The notes under the pieces are model-generated. The model was not told the DNA's origin, did no database searches, and worked only from the letters and a program-made list of their open reading frames with translations. The translations under genes and the position numbers were made by a program. Shown here piece after piece: positions 29,660-40,215 of a stretch of 64,000 nt of DNA; the first letter of the stretch is position 1, and every line of letters begins with the position of its first letter. Source of the DNA: Agapetus fuscipes (Eukaryota; Arthropoda; Insecta; Trichoptera; Glossosomatidae); contig OX637338.1 of the NCBI GenBank assembly GCA_951799405.1, positions 2,666,001-2,730,000 on the forward strand, written 5' to 3'.

Positions 29660-32600
29660 CTCCTGTCTGTGGTTGCACATTGTGTCACAAGTCGTTCTTT
29701 AACAAGTTATTACAACAGCTTCACATTAGGTAATTTGACTCATGTTTTTGGCTAGACACTGTCTTACAAGTCGTTCTTTTACAAGTTATTATAACAGGTT
29801 ACAGTAGAGTAACTTGCATTCTGTCTATGGCTGGGCACTGTCTTACAAGTAGTTCTTATACAAGTTATTATAACAGGTTACAGTAGAGTAACTTGCATTC
29901 TGTCTATGGCTGGGCACTGTCTTACAAGTAGTTCTTTTACAAGTTATTATAACAGGTTACAGTAAGGTAAGTTGCATTCTGTCTATGGCTGGGCACTGTC
30001 TTACAAGTAGTTCTTATACAAGTTATTATAACAGGTTACAGTAAGGTAAGTTGCATTCTGTCTATGGCTGGGCACTGTCTTACAAGTAGTTCTTATACAA
30101 GTTATTATAACAGGTTACAGTAGAGTAACTTGCATTCTGTCTATGGCTGGGCACTGTCTTACAAGTAGTTCTTTTACAAGTTATTATAACAGGTTACAGT
30201 AAGGTAAGTTGCATTCTGTCTATGGCTGGGCACTGTCTTACAAGTAGTTCTTATACAAGTTATTATAACAGGTTACAGTAGAGTAACTTGCATTCTGTCT
30301 ATGGCTGGGCACTGTCTTACAAGTAGTTCTTATACAAGTTATTATAACAGGTTACAGTAGAGTAACTTGCATTCTGTCTATGGCTGGGCACTGTCTTACA
30401 AGTAGTTCTTTTACAAGTTATTATAACAGGTTACAGTAAGGTAAGTTGCATTCTGTCTATGGCTGGGCACTGTCTTACAAGTAGTTCTTATACAAGTTAT
30501 TATAACAGGTTACAGTAAGGTAAGTTGCATTCTGTCTATGGCTGGGCACTGTCTTACAAGTAGTTCTTATACAAGTTATTATAACAGGTTACAGTAGAGT
30601 AACTTGCATTCTGTCTATGGCTGGGCACTGTCTTACAAGTAGTTCTTTTACAAGTTATTATAACAGGTTACAGTAAGGTAAGTTGCATTCTGTCTATGGC
30701 TGGGCACTGTCTTACAAGTAGTTCTTATACAAGTTATTATAACAGGTTACAGTAGAGTAACTTGCATTCTGTCTATGGCTGGACACTGTCTTACAAGTAG
30801 TTCTTTTACAAGTTATTATAACAGGTTACAGTAAGGTAAGTTGCATTCTGTCTATGGCTGGGCACTGTCTTACAAGTAGTTCTTATACAAGTTATTATAA
30901 CAGGTTACAGTAAGGTAAGTTGCATTCTGTCTATGGCTGGGCACTGTCTTACAAGTAGTTCTTTTACAAGTTATTATTATTTTGTATAGATTTCTTTGTA
31001 AGGTTTTGTTCTTTTTTATATTTAAATGTAATTTATTATTCATATTCCTTGACTTATAGGTTGGTATGAGGCTGACCACCCATACTGTAAAAAATGGTTC
31101 ACTTTGCCAATGTCACCCCTGTTTCAGGGAAGGTCGGCAAAAGTTGTGGGGCTTATGTTCATTTGAGGTTTGGATTTTATTTGTAAGTACACATTCAGCA
31201 TTTGTAAGCGCGAACTACACTTGTTGGTTTGTGGGCATACATCTGAGAGCTTTAAATGAATATATCTTTGCAACTTAGATTATAGATTATTATTATTATA
31301 GATAACAGGTTACAGTAAGGTAAGTTGCATTCTGTCTATGGCTGGGCACTGTCTTACAAGTAGTTCTTTTACAAGTTATTATAACAGGTTACAGTAAGGT
31401 AAGTTGCATTCTGTCTATGGCTGGGCACTGTCTTACAAGTAGTTCTTATACAAGTTATTATAACAGGTTACAGTAGAGTAACTTGCATTCTGTCTATGGC
31501 TGGGCACTGTCTTACAAGTAGTTCTTTTACAAGTTATTATAACAGGTTACAGTAAGGTAAGTTGCATTCTGTCTATGGCTGGACACTGTCTTACAAGTAG
31601 TTCTTATACAAGTTATTATAACAGGTTACAGTAAGGTAAGTTGCATTCTGTCTATGGCTGGACACTGTCTTACAAGTAGTTCTTATACAAGTTATTATAA
31701 CAGGTTACAGTAGAGTAACTTGCATTCTGTCTATGGCTGGACACTGTCTTACAAGTAGTTCTTTTACAAGTTATTATAACAGGTTACAGTAGAGTAACTT
31801 GCATTCTGTCTATGGCTGGGCACTGTCTTACAAGTAGTTCTTTTACAAGTTATTATAACAGGTTACAGTAAGGTAAGTTGCATTCTGTCTATGGCTGGGC
31901 ACTGTCTTACAAGTAGTTCTTTTACAAGTTATTATAACAGGTTACAGTAAGGTAAGTTGCATTCTGTCTATGGCTGGGCACTGTCTTACAAGTAGTTCTT
32001 TTACAAGTTATTATAACAGGTTACAGTAAGGTAAGTTGCATACTGTCTATGGCTGAGCACTGTCTTACAAGTAGTTCTTATACAAGTTATTATAACAGGT
32101 TACAGTAGAGTAACTTGCATTCTGTCTATGGCTGGGCACTGTCTTACAAGTAGTTCTTTTACAAGTTATTATAACAGGTTACAGTAAGGTAAGTTGCATT
32201 CTGTCTATGGCTGGGCACTGTCTTACAAGTAGTTCTTTTACAAGTTATTATAACAGGTTACAGTAGAGTAACTTGCATTCTGTCTATGGCTGGGCACTGT
32301 CTTACAAGTAGTTCTTTTACAAGTTATTATAACAGGTTACAGTAAGGTAAGTTGCATTCTGTCTATGGCTGGGCACTGTCTTACAAGTAGTTCTTATACA
32401 AGTTATTATAACAGGTTACAGTAGAGTAACTTGCATTCTGTCTATGGCTGGGCACTGTCTTACAAGTAGTTCTTATACAAGTTATTATAACAGGTTACAG
32501 TAGAGTAACTTGCATTCTGTCTATGGCTGGGCACTGTCTTACAAGTAGTTCTTTTACAAGTTATTATAACAGGTTACAGTAAGGTAAGTTGCATTCTGTC

Positions 32601-32772
32601 TATGGCTGGGCACTGTCTTACAAGTAGTTCTTTTACAAGTTATTTTAACAGGTTACAGTAGAGTAACTTGCATTCTGTCTATGGCTGGGCACTGTCTTAC
32701 AAGTTATTATAACAGTCAAGTAAGGTAATTTGACTCTTCTCTATGAATGGGCACTGTTCTACAAGTCGTTCT
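29660..32772. repeat. 79-bp satellite array, about 33 monomers plus diverged edges
   Basis: The monomer (79 bp exactly; starts at 29798, 29877, 29956 and so on) carries TTCTGTCTATGGCTGGGCAC, TGTCTTACAAGTAGTTCTT and ACAAGTTATTATAACAGGTT. Two variant positions define types: A (AGTAGAGTAACTTG) or B (AGTAAGGTAAGTTG), and CTTATAC or CTTTTAC. Block 1 (29798-30976) reads AABBAB AABBAB ABB, so a 474-bp hexamer is repeated twice. Block 2 (31309-32710) is less regular. Both outer edges hold diverged monomers that share TAATTTGACTC and AAGTCGTTCT. No coding. Confidence 0.95.
30977..31302 (+). mobile_element. LINE F1 3'-end insertion inside the satellite
   Basis: From TTTTGTATAGATTTCTTTGT through the RTE-tail (subfamily B) to TTATAGATTATTATTATTAT. 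The leader is nearly identical to the 3' UTR of the LINE at 62.6-63.0 kb, so this is a 5'-truncated LINE copy and not the stand-alone repeat. Satellite sequence ACAAGTTATTAT is partly duplicated around it. Confidence 0.85.
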
Positions 32773-33139
32773 AAAGACTTTGTAGACTAACTCCGTCAGA
32801 AGCAAGCATCAGAGAAAGGAGAGCTGCAAAGTAAAGCAAAGCAACAGGTTCACAATCTGGCTGGCAACTAAATTAGAGAGCGGGTCTTTAGTTTTAAAAA
32901 TTGCAAACCCCTTTATCACGAAGCGCACTCACAGTTAAGTATTCATGCGGAGACTTGGCTGTAAAAAAACTATGCAGATGATGAAAGACAAATGAAATGT
33001 TTAAGGTAAAATCTCCCTATGAAATATAAAAGGTGTTATCTGAACAGGTAGGTACCTGAATAATACTAAACAGGAATTTTATTTAAAAAAATAACACAGT
33101 TATAATACAGTTTTATTTACAACAATAATAATAAAAAAA
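32773..33139. other. Unassigned DNA
   Basis: No repeats or frames. Confidence 0.4.
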
Positions 33140-33222
33140 GGTTTATTCACAATACATTTGATCTATAGCCCATCCATGGATCATCGTTTTTTTGGTATGG
33201 AAAATTCATGTTAGGCTTCAAT
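33140..33222. mobile_element. TATTCAC-family MITE, one end only
   Basis: GGTTTATTCACAATACATTT, CATCCATGGATCATCG and TGGTATGGAAAATTCATG; the right end is replaced by SINE1. Confidence 0.55.
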
Positions 33223-33225
33223 TAA

Positions 33226-33388
33226 GTACTACTCATTTCTTGTGGAGGCTAAGTAAACCTTGCCGGTGTTTTATTTCGGGCTTGAAATAAACACCAAAAG
33301 GGAGATCATTTCTGACACCCTCACTGGGATTCTAACCCGAGTTCTCGGCATGGAATGCAAGCACTCTACCAACTGACCTACCGACCGG
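33226..33388 (-). mobile_element. SINE1 head half (minus strand)
   Basis: TACTACTCATTTCTTGTGGA to CCTACCGACCGG; B box changed to GGGATTCTAACCC in reverse. Confidence 0.8.
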
Positions 33389-33601
33389 AAATTGTTTTTA
33401 ATCGATACGATGGTGTATTTTATCACACAAAAGTTATAACCTAAAATATTTTAGGAGTTTTTGTAACGTGTACATTGATTTATGTTAGTGTAATAAATAA
33501 CAATTTATTGTTTTACTTTCTCTTCAAAAGATTGCTTCCATAAAATGTAATAAATTTATACGCTTCCATTGAAAGTGGATATTAATTCCTCGTTAAAAAA
33601 A
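33389..33601. other. Unassigned AT-rich DNA
   Basis: Nothing recognised. Confidence 0.4.
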
Positions 33602-33847
33602 ATAAACGCAACTAAGCTACACATATAGTGTAACTTCTTGCCTGTGTTATCCCCGAGGGAGTCGCATGTGGCGATTCGGGACCTATTAATTTTTACGGGT
33701 AAGAAGGCTGGCCTCACACCAATCACTTTCAGTTGAAGTGAGGGTTTCCCAGCTCTCAGGGGGGCTGGTTCTCATTTCTTGTGAAGGCTGAGTACACCTT
33801 GAGATCAAGCCCTTGCTCTCTAGCATTCTACCAATTGAGCTATCGAC
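33602..33847 (-). mobile_element. SINE1, internally deleted (minus strand)
   Basis: AAACGCAACTAAGCTACACA to TGAGCTATCGACC; the segment between TGAGTACACCTTG and the tRNA-like head is missing. Confidence 0.8.
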
Positions 33848-34078
33848 CTTTTTACGAGCTTGGTCGTCGTCGCTGCAAAGCGCCAACTCTCAAGCAAGAT
33901 CCAGTTGCTGTAAGGCTGGATGGACCTTTGGTGACCGTCATTGGTAAAGGTTTATGAATTTTTCAACCCAGCGAAGAGCAAATGTGAAAATATAAATGGT
34001 AGGATATTTTTTGTGCTCCGCCCGGATTCGAACTCACAACCTTCCATTCAGAGTCCAAAGTGTTACCACTGATGTATA
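33848..34078 (-). mobile_element. SINE2, tail missing (minus strand)
   Basis: ACGAGCTTGGTCGTCGTCGC to GAGTCCAAAGTGTTACCACT; B box GGATTCGAACTC in reverse. It abuts SINE1, the same SINE1/SINE2 juxtaposition as at 19.3 and 24.0 kb. Confidence 0.8.
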
Positions 34079-34149
34079 TGATATTGTATAATTTGCTGTG
34101 GGAATAAGATCTCTCGAGGTGTCGTGACAAAACAAAGCTCCTACTAAAG

Positions 34150-34350
34150 CTATATTTGGAGAGCGTGCATTTGCAGTTGCTGGCCCTCTGGCCTGGAACC
34201 ACCTGCCACATCATGTGAGAGAGCTAGAGGACCATGGAAAGTTCCGGGATGCACACAAGCAGATTTCTGGCCACGTTTGCACCAGCGCCCTTGGAGTGAC
34301 TACATCACGAAACGGCGCTATAAATAAATCATCAACTCATCATCATCAAC
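34150..34350 (+). pseudogene. CR1/L2-like LINE C-terminus (family F7), second copy
   Basis: IFGERAFAVAGPLAWNHLPH and LEDHGKFRDAHK match 12928-13080; a frameshift near 34255 disrupts the end. The tail is CATCAACTCATCATCATCA. Confidence 0.75.
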
Positions 34351-34534
34351 CTACGACTGCTTCAAACGTCAGACAAAAACTCTCGTTTGCTCTGCATTAT
34401 TCAAACACAAGTGTACAGAAAAAAGAGACGCAAACATTGTCGTGTCCTCTTAAGATAATAGTCTAACAATGAAAGTATTCTATTAACTGAGTCGACAGTC
34501 TCGAGACTTTTAAAGAACATGAAAAATGAGCTAA

Positions 34535-34872
34535 TTCAAAGATATGTCAACATTTAAGGCTCATATTTAATGCATGCCCACAGACAGGCACAAGTAGACT
34601 CGCGCATACACTTCCCTTATATGTGCATACAAATAAAAAAAACTCACATAACTGTCACTGTAACTGTAACTCTGTCGCCAATCCGCTAGGGGTGGCCAGA
34701 GCCTCTGCAGGACTGCCTCCATTTTTTCCTATCCTTACAATTCCTTACATACATAAACATAGTACAACAACTCCTGCCCCCTTTCCCTAAAACCGGGGAG
34801 GCATTAGTAAAAGTGAACCAATTTTCACAGCTCGGGGTGTCAGCCTCATACCAACCTATCAGTCAAGGAGCA
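34535..34872 (-). mobile_element. RTE-tail repeat, subfamily C, split by LINE F2 3' end
   Basis: AAAGATATGTCAACATTTAA to TATCAGTCAAGGAGC, interrupted at 34651-34750. ACATA is present on both sides of the insertion (34646-34650; 34751-34755). Confidence 0.8.
34651..34750 (-). mobile_element. LINE F2 3'-UTR insertion
   Basis: CTGTAACTCTGTCGCCAATC, GAGCCTCTGCAGGACTGCCT and TTTTTTCCTATCCTTAC match the region after the F2 frame at 17000-17085 in reverse. Confidence 0.75.
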
Positions 34873-34879
34873 CATCTCT

Positions 34880-35278
34880 TGAATGAAAGGTTGGTATGAG
34901 GCTGACTCTCCATGCTGTAAAATCTTGTTTCACTCTTGCTAAAGCTACCCCGGCTTATGTTCATGTGAGGTTTGTTGAAAAAACATCGAGCTTAATTTTT
35001 GCGATTTGTAGTCCTCTCCATTGTTATCATGGATTCCTAGATCTTTCCTAATTCCTATTCCAATCCGATTCCGACCATTTTTGGTCCACTTTTGCCAATG
35101 CCACTCCGATTTATGTTCATGTGAGGTTTGGTTTATTTTGTATATAATTACACATCGTTGTTTACACAAGTTGCAGCGTGTGTTAGCGCGAACTGACATG
35201 TGTCTGCCTGCGAACATGCATTAAAATAGCCTTAAATTTCAATACATCTTTGCAACTTATATCACAGATTAAGAGAGT
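34880..35278 (+). mobile_element. RTE-tail repeat, partly duplicated
   Basis: AAGGTTGGTATGAGGCTGAC...TTATGTTCATGTGAGGTTTG is followed by 125 bp of unrelated sequence and then the repeat again from TTTGGTCCACTTTTGCCAAT to the 3' end. So the internal TATGTTCATGTGAGGTTTG occurs twice. A 2-step insertion or gene-conversion product. Confidence 0.7.
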
Positions 35279-35300
35279 ACTTAAAGTGAGCTTAATATTA

Positions 35301-35448
35301 CACTCGTATTCACCAATCCAACTTAAATTTACCTTAGGCCACACTTGCGCTTAGAATGGTTTTTATAGTTGCACAGTGCGCTAAAATATCAACCATTCTA
35401 AGCGTGTGGCCTAAGGTGAAGTGTTGGTAGGATTTGTGAGTACGGGGG
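35301..35448. mobile_element. 148-bp Harbinger-like hairpin MITE
   Basis: Almost entirely an inverted repeat: CACTCGTATTCACCAATCCA / reverse complement of GGATTTGTGAGTACGGGGG, then TTAGGCCACAC / GTGTGGCCTAA and GCTTAGAATGG / CCATTCTAAGC. Flanked by TTA and TAA. The ends resemble those of the 17.4-kb Harbinger element. Confidence 0.75.
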
Positions 35449-35451
35449 TAA

Positions 35452-35740
35452 GTTCAGTGAGGAGGTAGTTAGGAGCAGGGGAGGCAATCTTCGGACAAAC
35501 AGCAGATTTTGTAAGGGAGAGGTTCGTGTTTGCTCGGGCGCTGAGGGGTATTTGGACCCTCCCTGAGTAATCGACGCAATAAATTTTTAATCAGAGAAAA
35601 AAACTTTAAACACCGAAATTCAATGCACGCGCACACATACCTTTAGTATAGCACGACCTTAACAACACATTTTTTTTAATATATAAATTTGAATGTACAT
35701 ACGTCTATACATTCCCTATGGACTCCCAAACTGTTTAACC
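35452..35740. other. Unassigned DNA
   Basis: 35690-35745 (TGTACATACGTCTATACATT; TATGGACTCCCAAACTGTTT) is shared with 54980-55030. Confidence 0.4.
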
Positions 35741-35744
35741 AACT

Positions 35745-35960
35745 TTAATCTATGATATAAGTTGCAACAGTATATTAACATTTAAAATTAATATTAAATG
35801 TGTGCCCACAAACAGACACGTGTAAATTCGTTACAAATGCTGCATGTATACTTACAAATTAAAATCCAGACCTCAAATCAACATACGCCCTGCAACTTTT
35901 GTAAAATGAACCATTTTTACAGTATGGTTATTCAGCCTCATACCTACATATAAGTCATTT
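35745..35960 (-). mobile_element. RTE-tail repeat with internal deletion
   Basis: TCTATGATATAAGTTGCAAC to ACCTACATATAAGTC; the CTTCCCTGAAACAGGGGTGA block is deleted. Confidence 0.75.
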
Positions 35961-35961
35961 A

Positions 35962-36539
35962 TAGAATATTCAGGAAACCTGTAGAATATTCTCGGAATGG
36001 TTCCTGTGAAGTTTAGTGTCGATTGAATTACACAAATAAAACTTCGCTGCCTTTAAATTTACGGAAAAGTTACTCACCATTGCGTTCATCCAATTTTGAC
36101 TGAATTTATAAAAACGTGTAGAATAATCTCGATTGACATCTGTTGAGCTAGGGTCGATGTGATTGTCGATAGCGCAAATTCGAGCGCTACCAGCGATACC
36201 AGCGACAAAAACTCTTCTCTGAGGACTCCTATTTTATATTTGCCGTATGTCTCCCAGCTGATGCAGTCTGTTGACTTGACTGGACCGCGGCAACACCTTT
36301 TTATGGAGTCTTTAAAACTCGGACACGAATTTTCTCTTAAAACAAAATAACTTATTCTTTCACTCGCAATAAGGTCCGAACATTTCTGAAATTGGAGTTA
36401 TTTTCTCGGCTAGCAAGCGTCAGTCTTGTATGAGACTGCCGTCTTTAGCAATCGGTAACAAAATATTTGGATATCTTTTCCCCAGCAACCCAGCCTGATG
36501 ACGAAATAAAATAATTTAATATTAAATATTTAAATATTT
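35962..36539. other. Unassigned DNA with repeat scraps
   Basis: 36060-36126 is the inverted partner of 17225-17310. 36130-36200 resembles the SINE3 head junction (CATCTGTTGAGCTAGGGTCG). No gene. Confidence 0.4.
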
Positions 36540-37245
36540 GTTAGGTAACCATCTGAAGTTGAATGCAAGTAAGACGAAAGTATTGATTTTTGAAAGAGAT
36601 GATGAAAGTATGAATTATGAATTTAAAATTAATGGAATGAATGTTGATGTCGTAAATGAGTTTGTATACCTGGGAAGTAAGTTTGAAAAAGATGGAAGAA
36701 TGACCGGTGAATTTGAAAGAAGAGTAATGAAGGGCAGGTGTGTACTGGGTGCCACAGCTTGTATCGCCAAAAATCAAAACATATCTAAAAATGCTCGATT
36801 GGCGGTACGCAGTGGCATACTTTTACCCACCTTGATGTATGGAAGCGAGGCCTGGAGGGTGAATGAAAGTGAAATTAGTAAAGTCCATACTGTTGAAATG
36901 GACTTTCTAAGAAGTATGATTGGGAAAAAACGGAGTGACAGGGTGAGGAATGATTTTGTAAGAGAAGAATGTGGTGCCAGAGAAAGTGTGAAAGTGAAGA
37001 TTAAAAGAAGTTTGTTAAGATGGTTTGGGCATATGGAGAGAATGAATGAGGAAAGACTGATGAAGAAAGTATATGTTGGTAGAATAGATGGATGTCGTGG
37101 TAGAGGAAGACCGAGAAAGGTATGGATGGACCAAATATCCGAAATTGCGAATGAATGGAATATCCAGAGTCATAATAAAAGAAGAGCTTGTATGAAGAAG
37201 GTTATGACTCTGGAGGAGATGAAAGAAGTATGTAAGGATAGATAG
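36538..37245 (+). CDS. LINE F1 ORF fragment: end of reverse transcriptase and C-terminal region
   Basis: 235 codons with no stop. The LINE-derived part starts at LKLNASKTKVLIFERDD (the post-YADD RT segment), continues through VNEFVYLGSKFEKDG and LLPTLMYGSEAW, and then the C-terminal RWFGHMERMNEERLMKKV and CRGRGRPRKVWMDQISEIAN. It ends with CKDR, three residues earlier than the 44.5-kb copy because AGAAAG has become a TAG. The catalytic YADD, the fingers and the endonuclease are missing. It matches the 44.5-kb copy almost perfectly, so both are recent. The apparent start codon is not a real one. Product: no function expected; a retrotransposon remnant. Confidence 0.8.
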   Translation: MLGNHLKLNASKTKVLIFERDDESMNYEFKINGMNVDVVNEFVYLGSKFEKDGRMTGEFERRVMKGRCVLGATACIAKNQNISKNARLAVRSGILLPTLMYGSEAWRVNESEISKVHTVEMDFLRSMIGKKRSDRVRNDFVREECGARESVKVKIKRSLLRWFGHMERMNEERLMKKVYVGRIDGCRGRGRPRKVWMDQISEIANEWNIQSHNKRRACMKKVMTLEEMKEVCKDR

Positions 37246-37641
37246 AAATGGCGGTTGATCTGTGATGTTGGCGGCTAGGGTTTGTTAAAGTAAAATTGGT
37301 TTTTATGATTTAGTTTTTTTAAGTCCATGTATATATTATAATTTATTGATTTTAAAAATGTAATTTGTCATGTATGTTCCTTGACTTATAGGTTGTTATG
37401 TGGCTGACCACCCATACTGTAAAAAATTGGTTCACTTTGCCAATGTCACCCCTGTTTCAGGGAAGGACGGCAAGAGTTGCAAGGCTTATGTTCATTTGAG
37501 ATTTGGTTTTTATATTGTAGGTCCACATGCGGCATGTGTTAGCGCGAAATTATACATGTCTGCTTGTGGGAATGCATTTAATATAAATCTTAAATGATAT
37601 ATATCTTTGCAGCTTAGATTAGATTAGATTAGATTAGAAAT
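36540..37641 (+). mobile_element. LINE F1 (RTE-like), 5'-truncated copy with complete 3' end
   Basis: Begins abruptly within the reverse-transcriptase gene, contains the rest of the ORF, a 3' UTR of about 145 bp, and the RTE-tail repeat ending in five TTAGA units. It is the clearest link between the LINE and the dispersed tail repeat. Confidence 0.85.
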
Positions 37642-37748
37642 ATATGAATAAGGTAATGGATATTAAATAAATTTAAGTGTGCAAGGATATGAAAAAAATT
37701 AAGGCAAATCTGCAGAGGCTGGTGGAATGGTGACAGAGTTACAGTTAC
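37642..37748 (+). mobile_element. LINE F2 3'-end remnant
   Basis: AATAAGGTAATGGATATTAA, CTGCAGAGGCTGGTGGAATG and GACAGAGTTACAGTTAC resemble the 3' part of LINE F2. Confidence 0.55.
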
Positions 37749-37759
37749 TCACCCCATTA

Positions 37760-38000
37760 TATTATTTCCAAGAGGTCGCATATGGCGAGTGGGACCTGTT
37801 TATTTTCACAGGTGAGAGGAACAGCTTTAAGAGAACAATTAAACTTGAATAACGAGGTTTCTTGTATTAGATGTATAACCTATAGCGTAGGTTCTCATTT
37901 CTTGTGACTCACTATTATCGATACTACGATTTTGAGTTTGAAATACACATCGAAACGGAAAATCACTCCTGAAACCCATGGGAGTTTTGATCAAACTCTA
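37760..38000 (-). mobile_element. SINE1, strongly diverged (minus strand)
   Basis: AGAGGTCGCATATGGCGAGT, TTATTTTCACAGGTGAG, CTCATTTCTTGTGAC and ACATCGAAACGGAAAATCAC follow SINE1 order; the B box is destroyed. Oldest SINE1 copy here. Confidence 0.6.
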
Positions 38001-38467
38001 TGGCTTTATGGGAAATATTTTCTTGTATTCAAACCAGGCTTCTTTTTCAGTGCTCAGTAATGGCAAAATAACAAGAAAAAAAACATAATATTGTTATAGT
38101 CAACACGGAATAAAATTCTGTCAAAGATATGAATCTGTCCATTTATATTCTTGGATAACATCAACCGCCGGAATACAGTTCTTAGTATCGAAGAAGGGAG
38201 CACCCACAAGGACAGTACAACATTACCAAAAGAGGGTATGGTCACGTAGGAAATCAAATAAATAAACCGCCTCTGAAAGAGGTTTTTTAAGGCTTTGTAA
38301 ATAGTAAGCTTCAAAATGTTGTGAACCGTGGGGAATATTACATTGCATTCAACTTCAGATATTATATGGAACACAACATTTCATATTCATATTCCATTTT
38401 TTGCAATAGCGAATAAACCTTTCTGGCATTTCTTTGGGAAGGTGGGGTATATACGTATACATATATA
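38001..38467. other. Unassigned DNA
   Basis: A 106-codon minus frame (38054-38374) shows no recognisable domain. Confidence 0.4.
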
Positions 38468-38642
38468 ATAATCTATAATCTAAGTTGCGAGGATATATTC
38501 ATTTAAAGCTCTCAGATGTATGCCCACAAACCAACACGTGTAGTCCGCGCTTACAAATGCTGAATGTGTACTTACAAATATAATTCAAACCCCAAATGAA
38601 CATAAGCCCCACAACTTTTGGCGACCTTCCCTGACACAGGGT
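38468..38642 (-). mobile_element. RTE-tail repeat, subfamily B
   Basis: TATAATCTAAGTTGCGAGGA to CCTTCCCTGACACAGGGTCA. Confidence 0.85.
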
Positions 38643-38679
38643 CATAAGCAATATTTTTTTCAATCAGTAAAAATGTTGT

Positions 38680-38985
38680 TGGGCTTGGTCGTCGCTGTAG
38701 AAAGGGCCAATTCTCAAGCAAGACTCAGTTGTTGTAAGGTTGGATGGACCTTTCAGTGACCGGTCTTTGGTCGTCGCTGTAGAAAGCGCCAATTCTCAAG
38801 CAAGACCCAGTTGTTGTAAGGCTGGATGGACCTTTCAGTGACCGGTCTTTGGTTTATGAATTTTTCAACTCAGCGAAGAGCACATTCGAAATATAAATGG
38901 TATATTTTTGTGCTCCGCCGGGATACGAATCCACAACCTTCCATTTACGAGTCCGAAGTGTTGCCACTGGACTACAGACCGGTCC
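38680..38985 (-). mobile_element. SINE2 with 83-bp internal tandem duplication
   Basis: The segment TTGGTCGTCGCTGTAGAAAG...CAGTGACCGGTC occurs twice in tandem (about 38687 and 38768). The rest continues to the B box (GGATACGAATCC) and ACTACAGACCGGTCC. Confidence 0.8.
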
Positions 38986-38991
38986 AAGATG

Positions 38992-39066
38992 CCAACGACA
39001 CGCGCGACCCCTTTGGGGATAATGCAGGCAAGAAGTTACGCTATATGTGTAGCTTGGTTGCATTTG
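38992..39066 (+). mobile_element. SINE1 3' end
   Basis: CGCGACCCCTTTGGGGATAA to TATGTGTAGCTTGGTTGC, attached directly to the SINE2 head. Confidence 0.75.
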
Positions 39067-39617
39067 CGGGCAGTACTCCTTAATTTTATTTTTCTCGAAT
39101 GTTAAAATTGTAAAACTTTCTTAATCGGCTGATAAATATTATTTAAGCGTAGAAAAATCAGCTCTATACACAAATTAATTGTTAATTGAAAAAATTGCTG
39201 CCACTACTCTCATATTGAAAATAAAACCTCCAACAAAAACACCCCATACTACTTAATGTAAAAGAGATGTCCTTGTGAAAGCATTTTGATGTTGATAGGC
39301 TTTAGGGCATGGGTAGCCAACCTTTTGTACGGACAATTTTTAAATCTCATGCCGAAAAATTTCACATGGCTGTTAAGTTAAATGTGTACAAATGTAATGT
39401 AATATAATGTTAAGATGTGCTTTGGTGTACATTTTTGTAGTATTTTTTGTAAAATTATTATTTGTTGTATATTTTTAATGAATAAATTATTATTATTAAA
39501 AAAAATTAAAAAAAAAATTAAAAAATTATTACATTATTGGTAAAGTAAACTGGCGTTCCGCTTTCCTTGTCTAGTCTTTAAGAAAAATATAAATCCGTTC
39601 ACATATTTCTTCTAGCA

Positions 39618-39694
39618 AACTGTAACTCTGTCGCCATTCTGCAAGGGGAAGCCAGAGCGTCTGCAGATTTGCCTCCATTTTTTCCTATCCTGAA
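39618..39694 (-). mobile_element. LINE F2 3'-UTR fragment
   Basis: ACTGTAACTCTGTCGCCATT, GAGCGTCTGCAGATTTGCCT and CCATTTTTTCCTATCCT in reverse orientation to the F2 LINE. Confidence 0.7.
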
Positions 39695-39699
39695 TCATA

Positions 39700-39965
39700 A
39701 TAACGTTAGAATGATTTATTTGTGAGCGCTGTTTATGAGTGAATCACACCTCAAGAGACCTCGGCGGGCTTGGTCGTCCCTATAGAAATCGCCAATTTTC
39801 AAGCAAGTCCTAGCTGCTGTAAGGCTGGATGGACCTTTGAATTTTTCAACCCAGCGAAGAACATAATTGAAAATTTATAAATGTTTTTTTTGCTCCAACG
39901 GAATTCAAACCCACGACCTTCCATTTACGAGTCCGAAGCGTTACCACTAGACCAAACACCGGAGT
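39700..39965 (-). mobile_element. SINE2, type-b tail (minus strand)
   Basis: AATAACGTTAGAATGATTTA, GAGCGCTGTTTATGAGTGAA (type-b tail in reverse), CTTGGTCGTCCCTATAG, through AATTCAAACCCACGACC to ACTAGACCAAACACCGG. Confidence 0.8.
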
Positions 39966-40012
39966 AATCTTTTGTTGAATTAAGAATACAACATTCATTT
40001 GACACAGCTACA

Positions 40013-40215
40013 TACATGGTTCCCTTTGCCAATGTAGCCCCTGTTTCAGGGAAGGTCGGCAAGAGTTTCGAGGCTTATGTTCATTTGAGACTGGGTTTTT
40101 ATATTGTAAATCCACATGCGGTATGTTTAAGCGCGAACTTATACGTGTCTGTTTGTAGGAATGCGTTTCACATGAATCTCAAATGTAATACTTCATTGTA
40201 ATTATAGATTACAGA
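40013..40215 (+). mobile_element. RTE-tail repeat, leader missing
   Basis: CATGGTTCCCTTTGCCAATG to CTCAAATGTAATACTTCATT and ATTATAGATTACAGA. Confidence 0.8.

Noticed and set aside
29660..32772. CRISPR-like array
   Set aside because: Units are contiguous 79-bp monomers without unique spacers, in eukaryotic DNA.
37617..37641. TTAGA repeats as interstitial telomere sequence
   Set aside because: The insect telomere unit is TTAGG; these 5-bp arrays occur only as LINE/SINE 3' tails.
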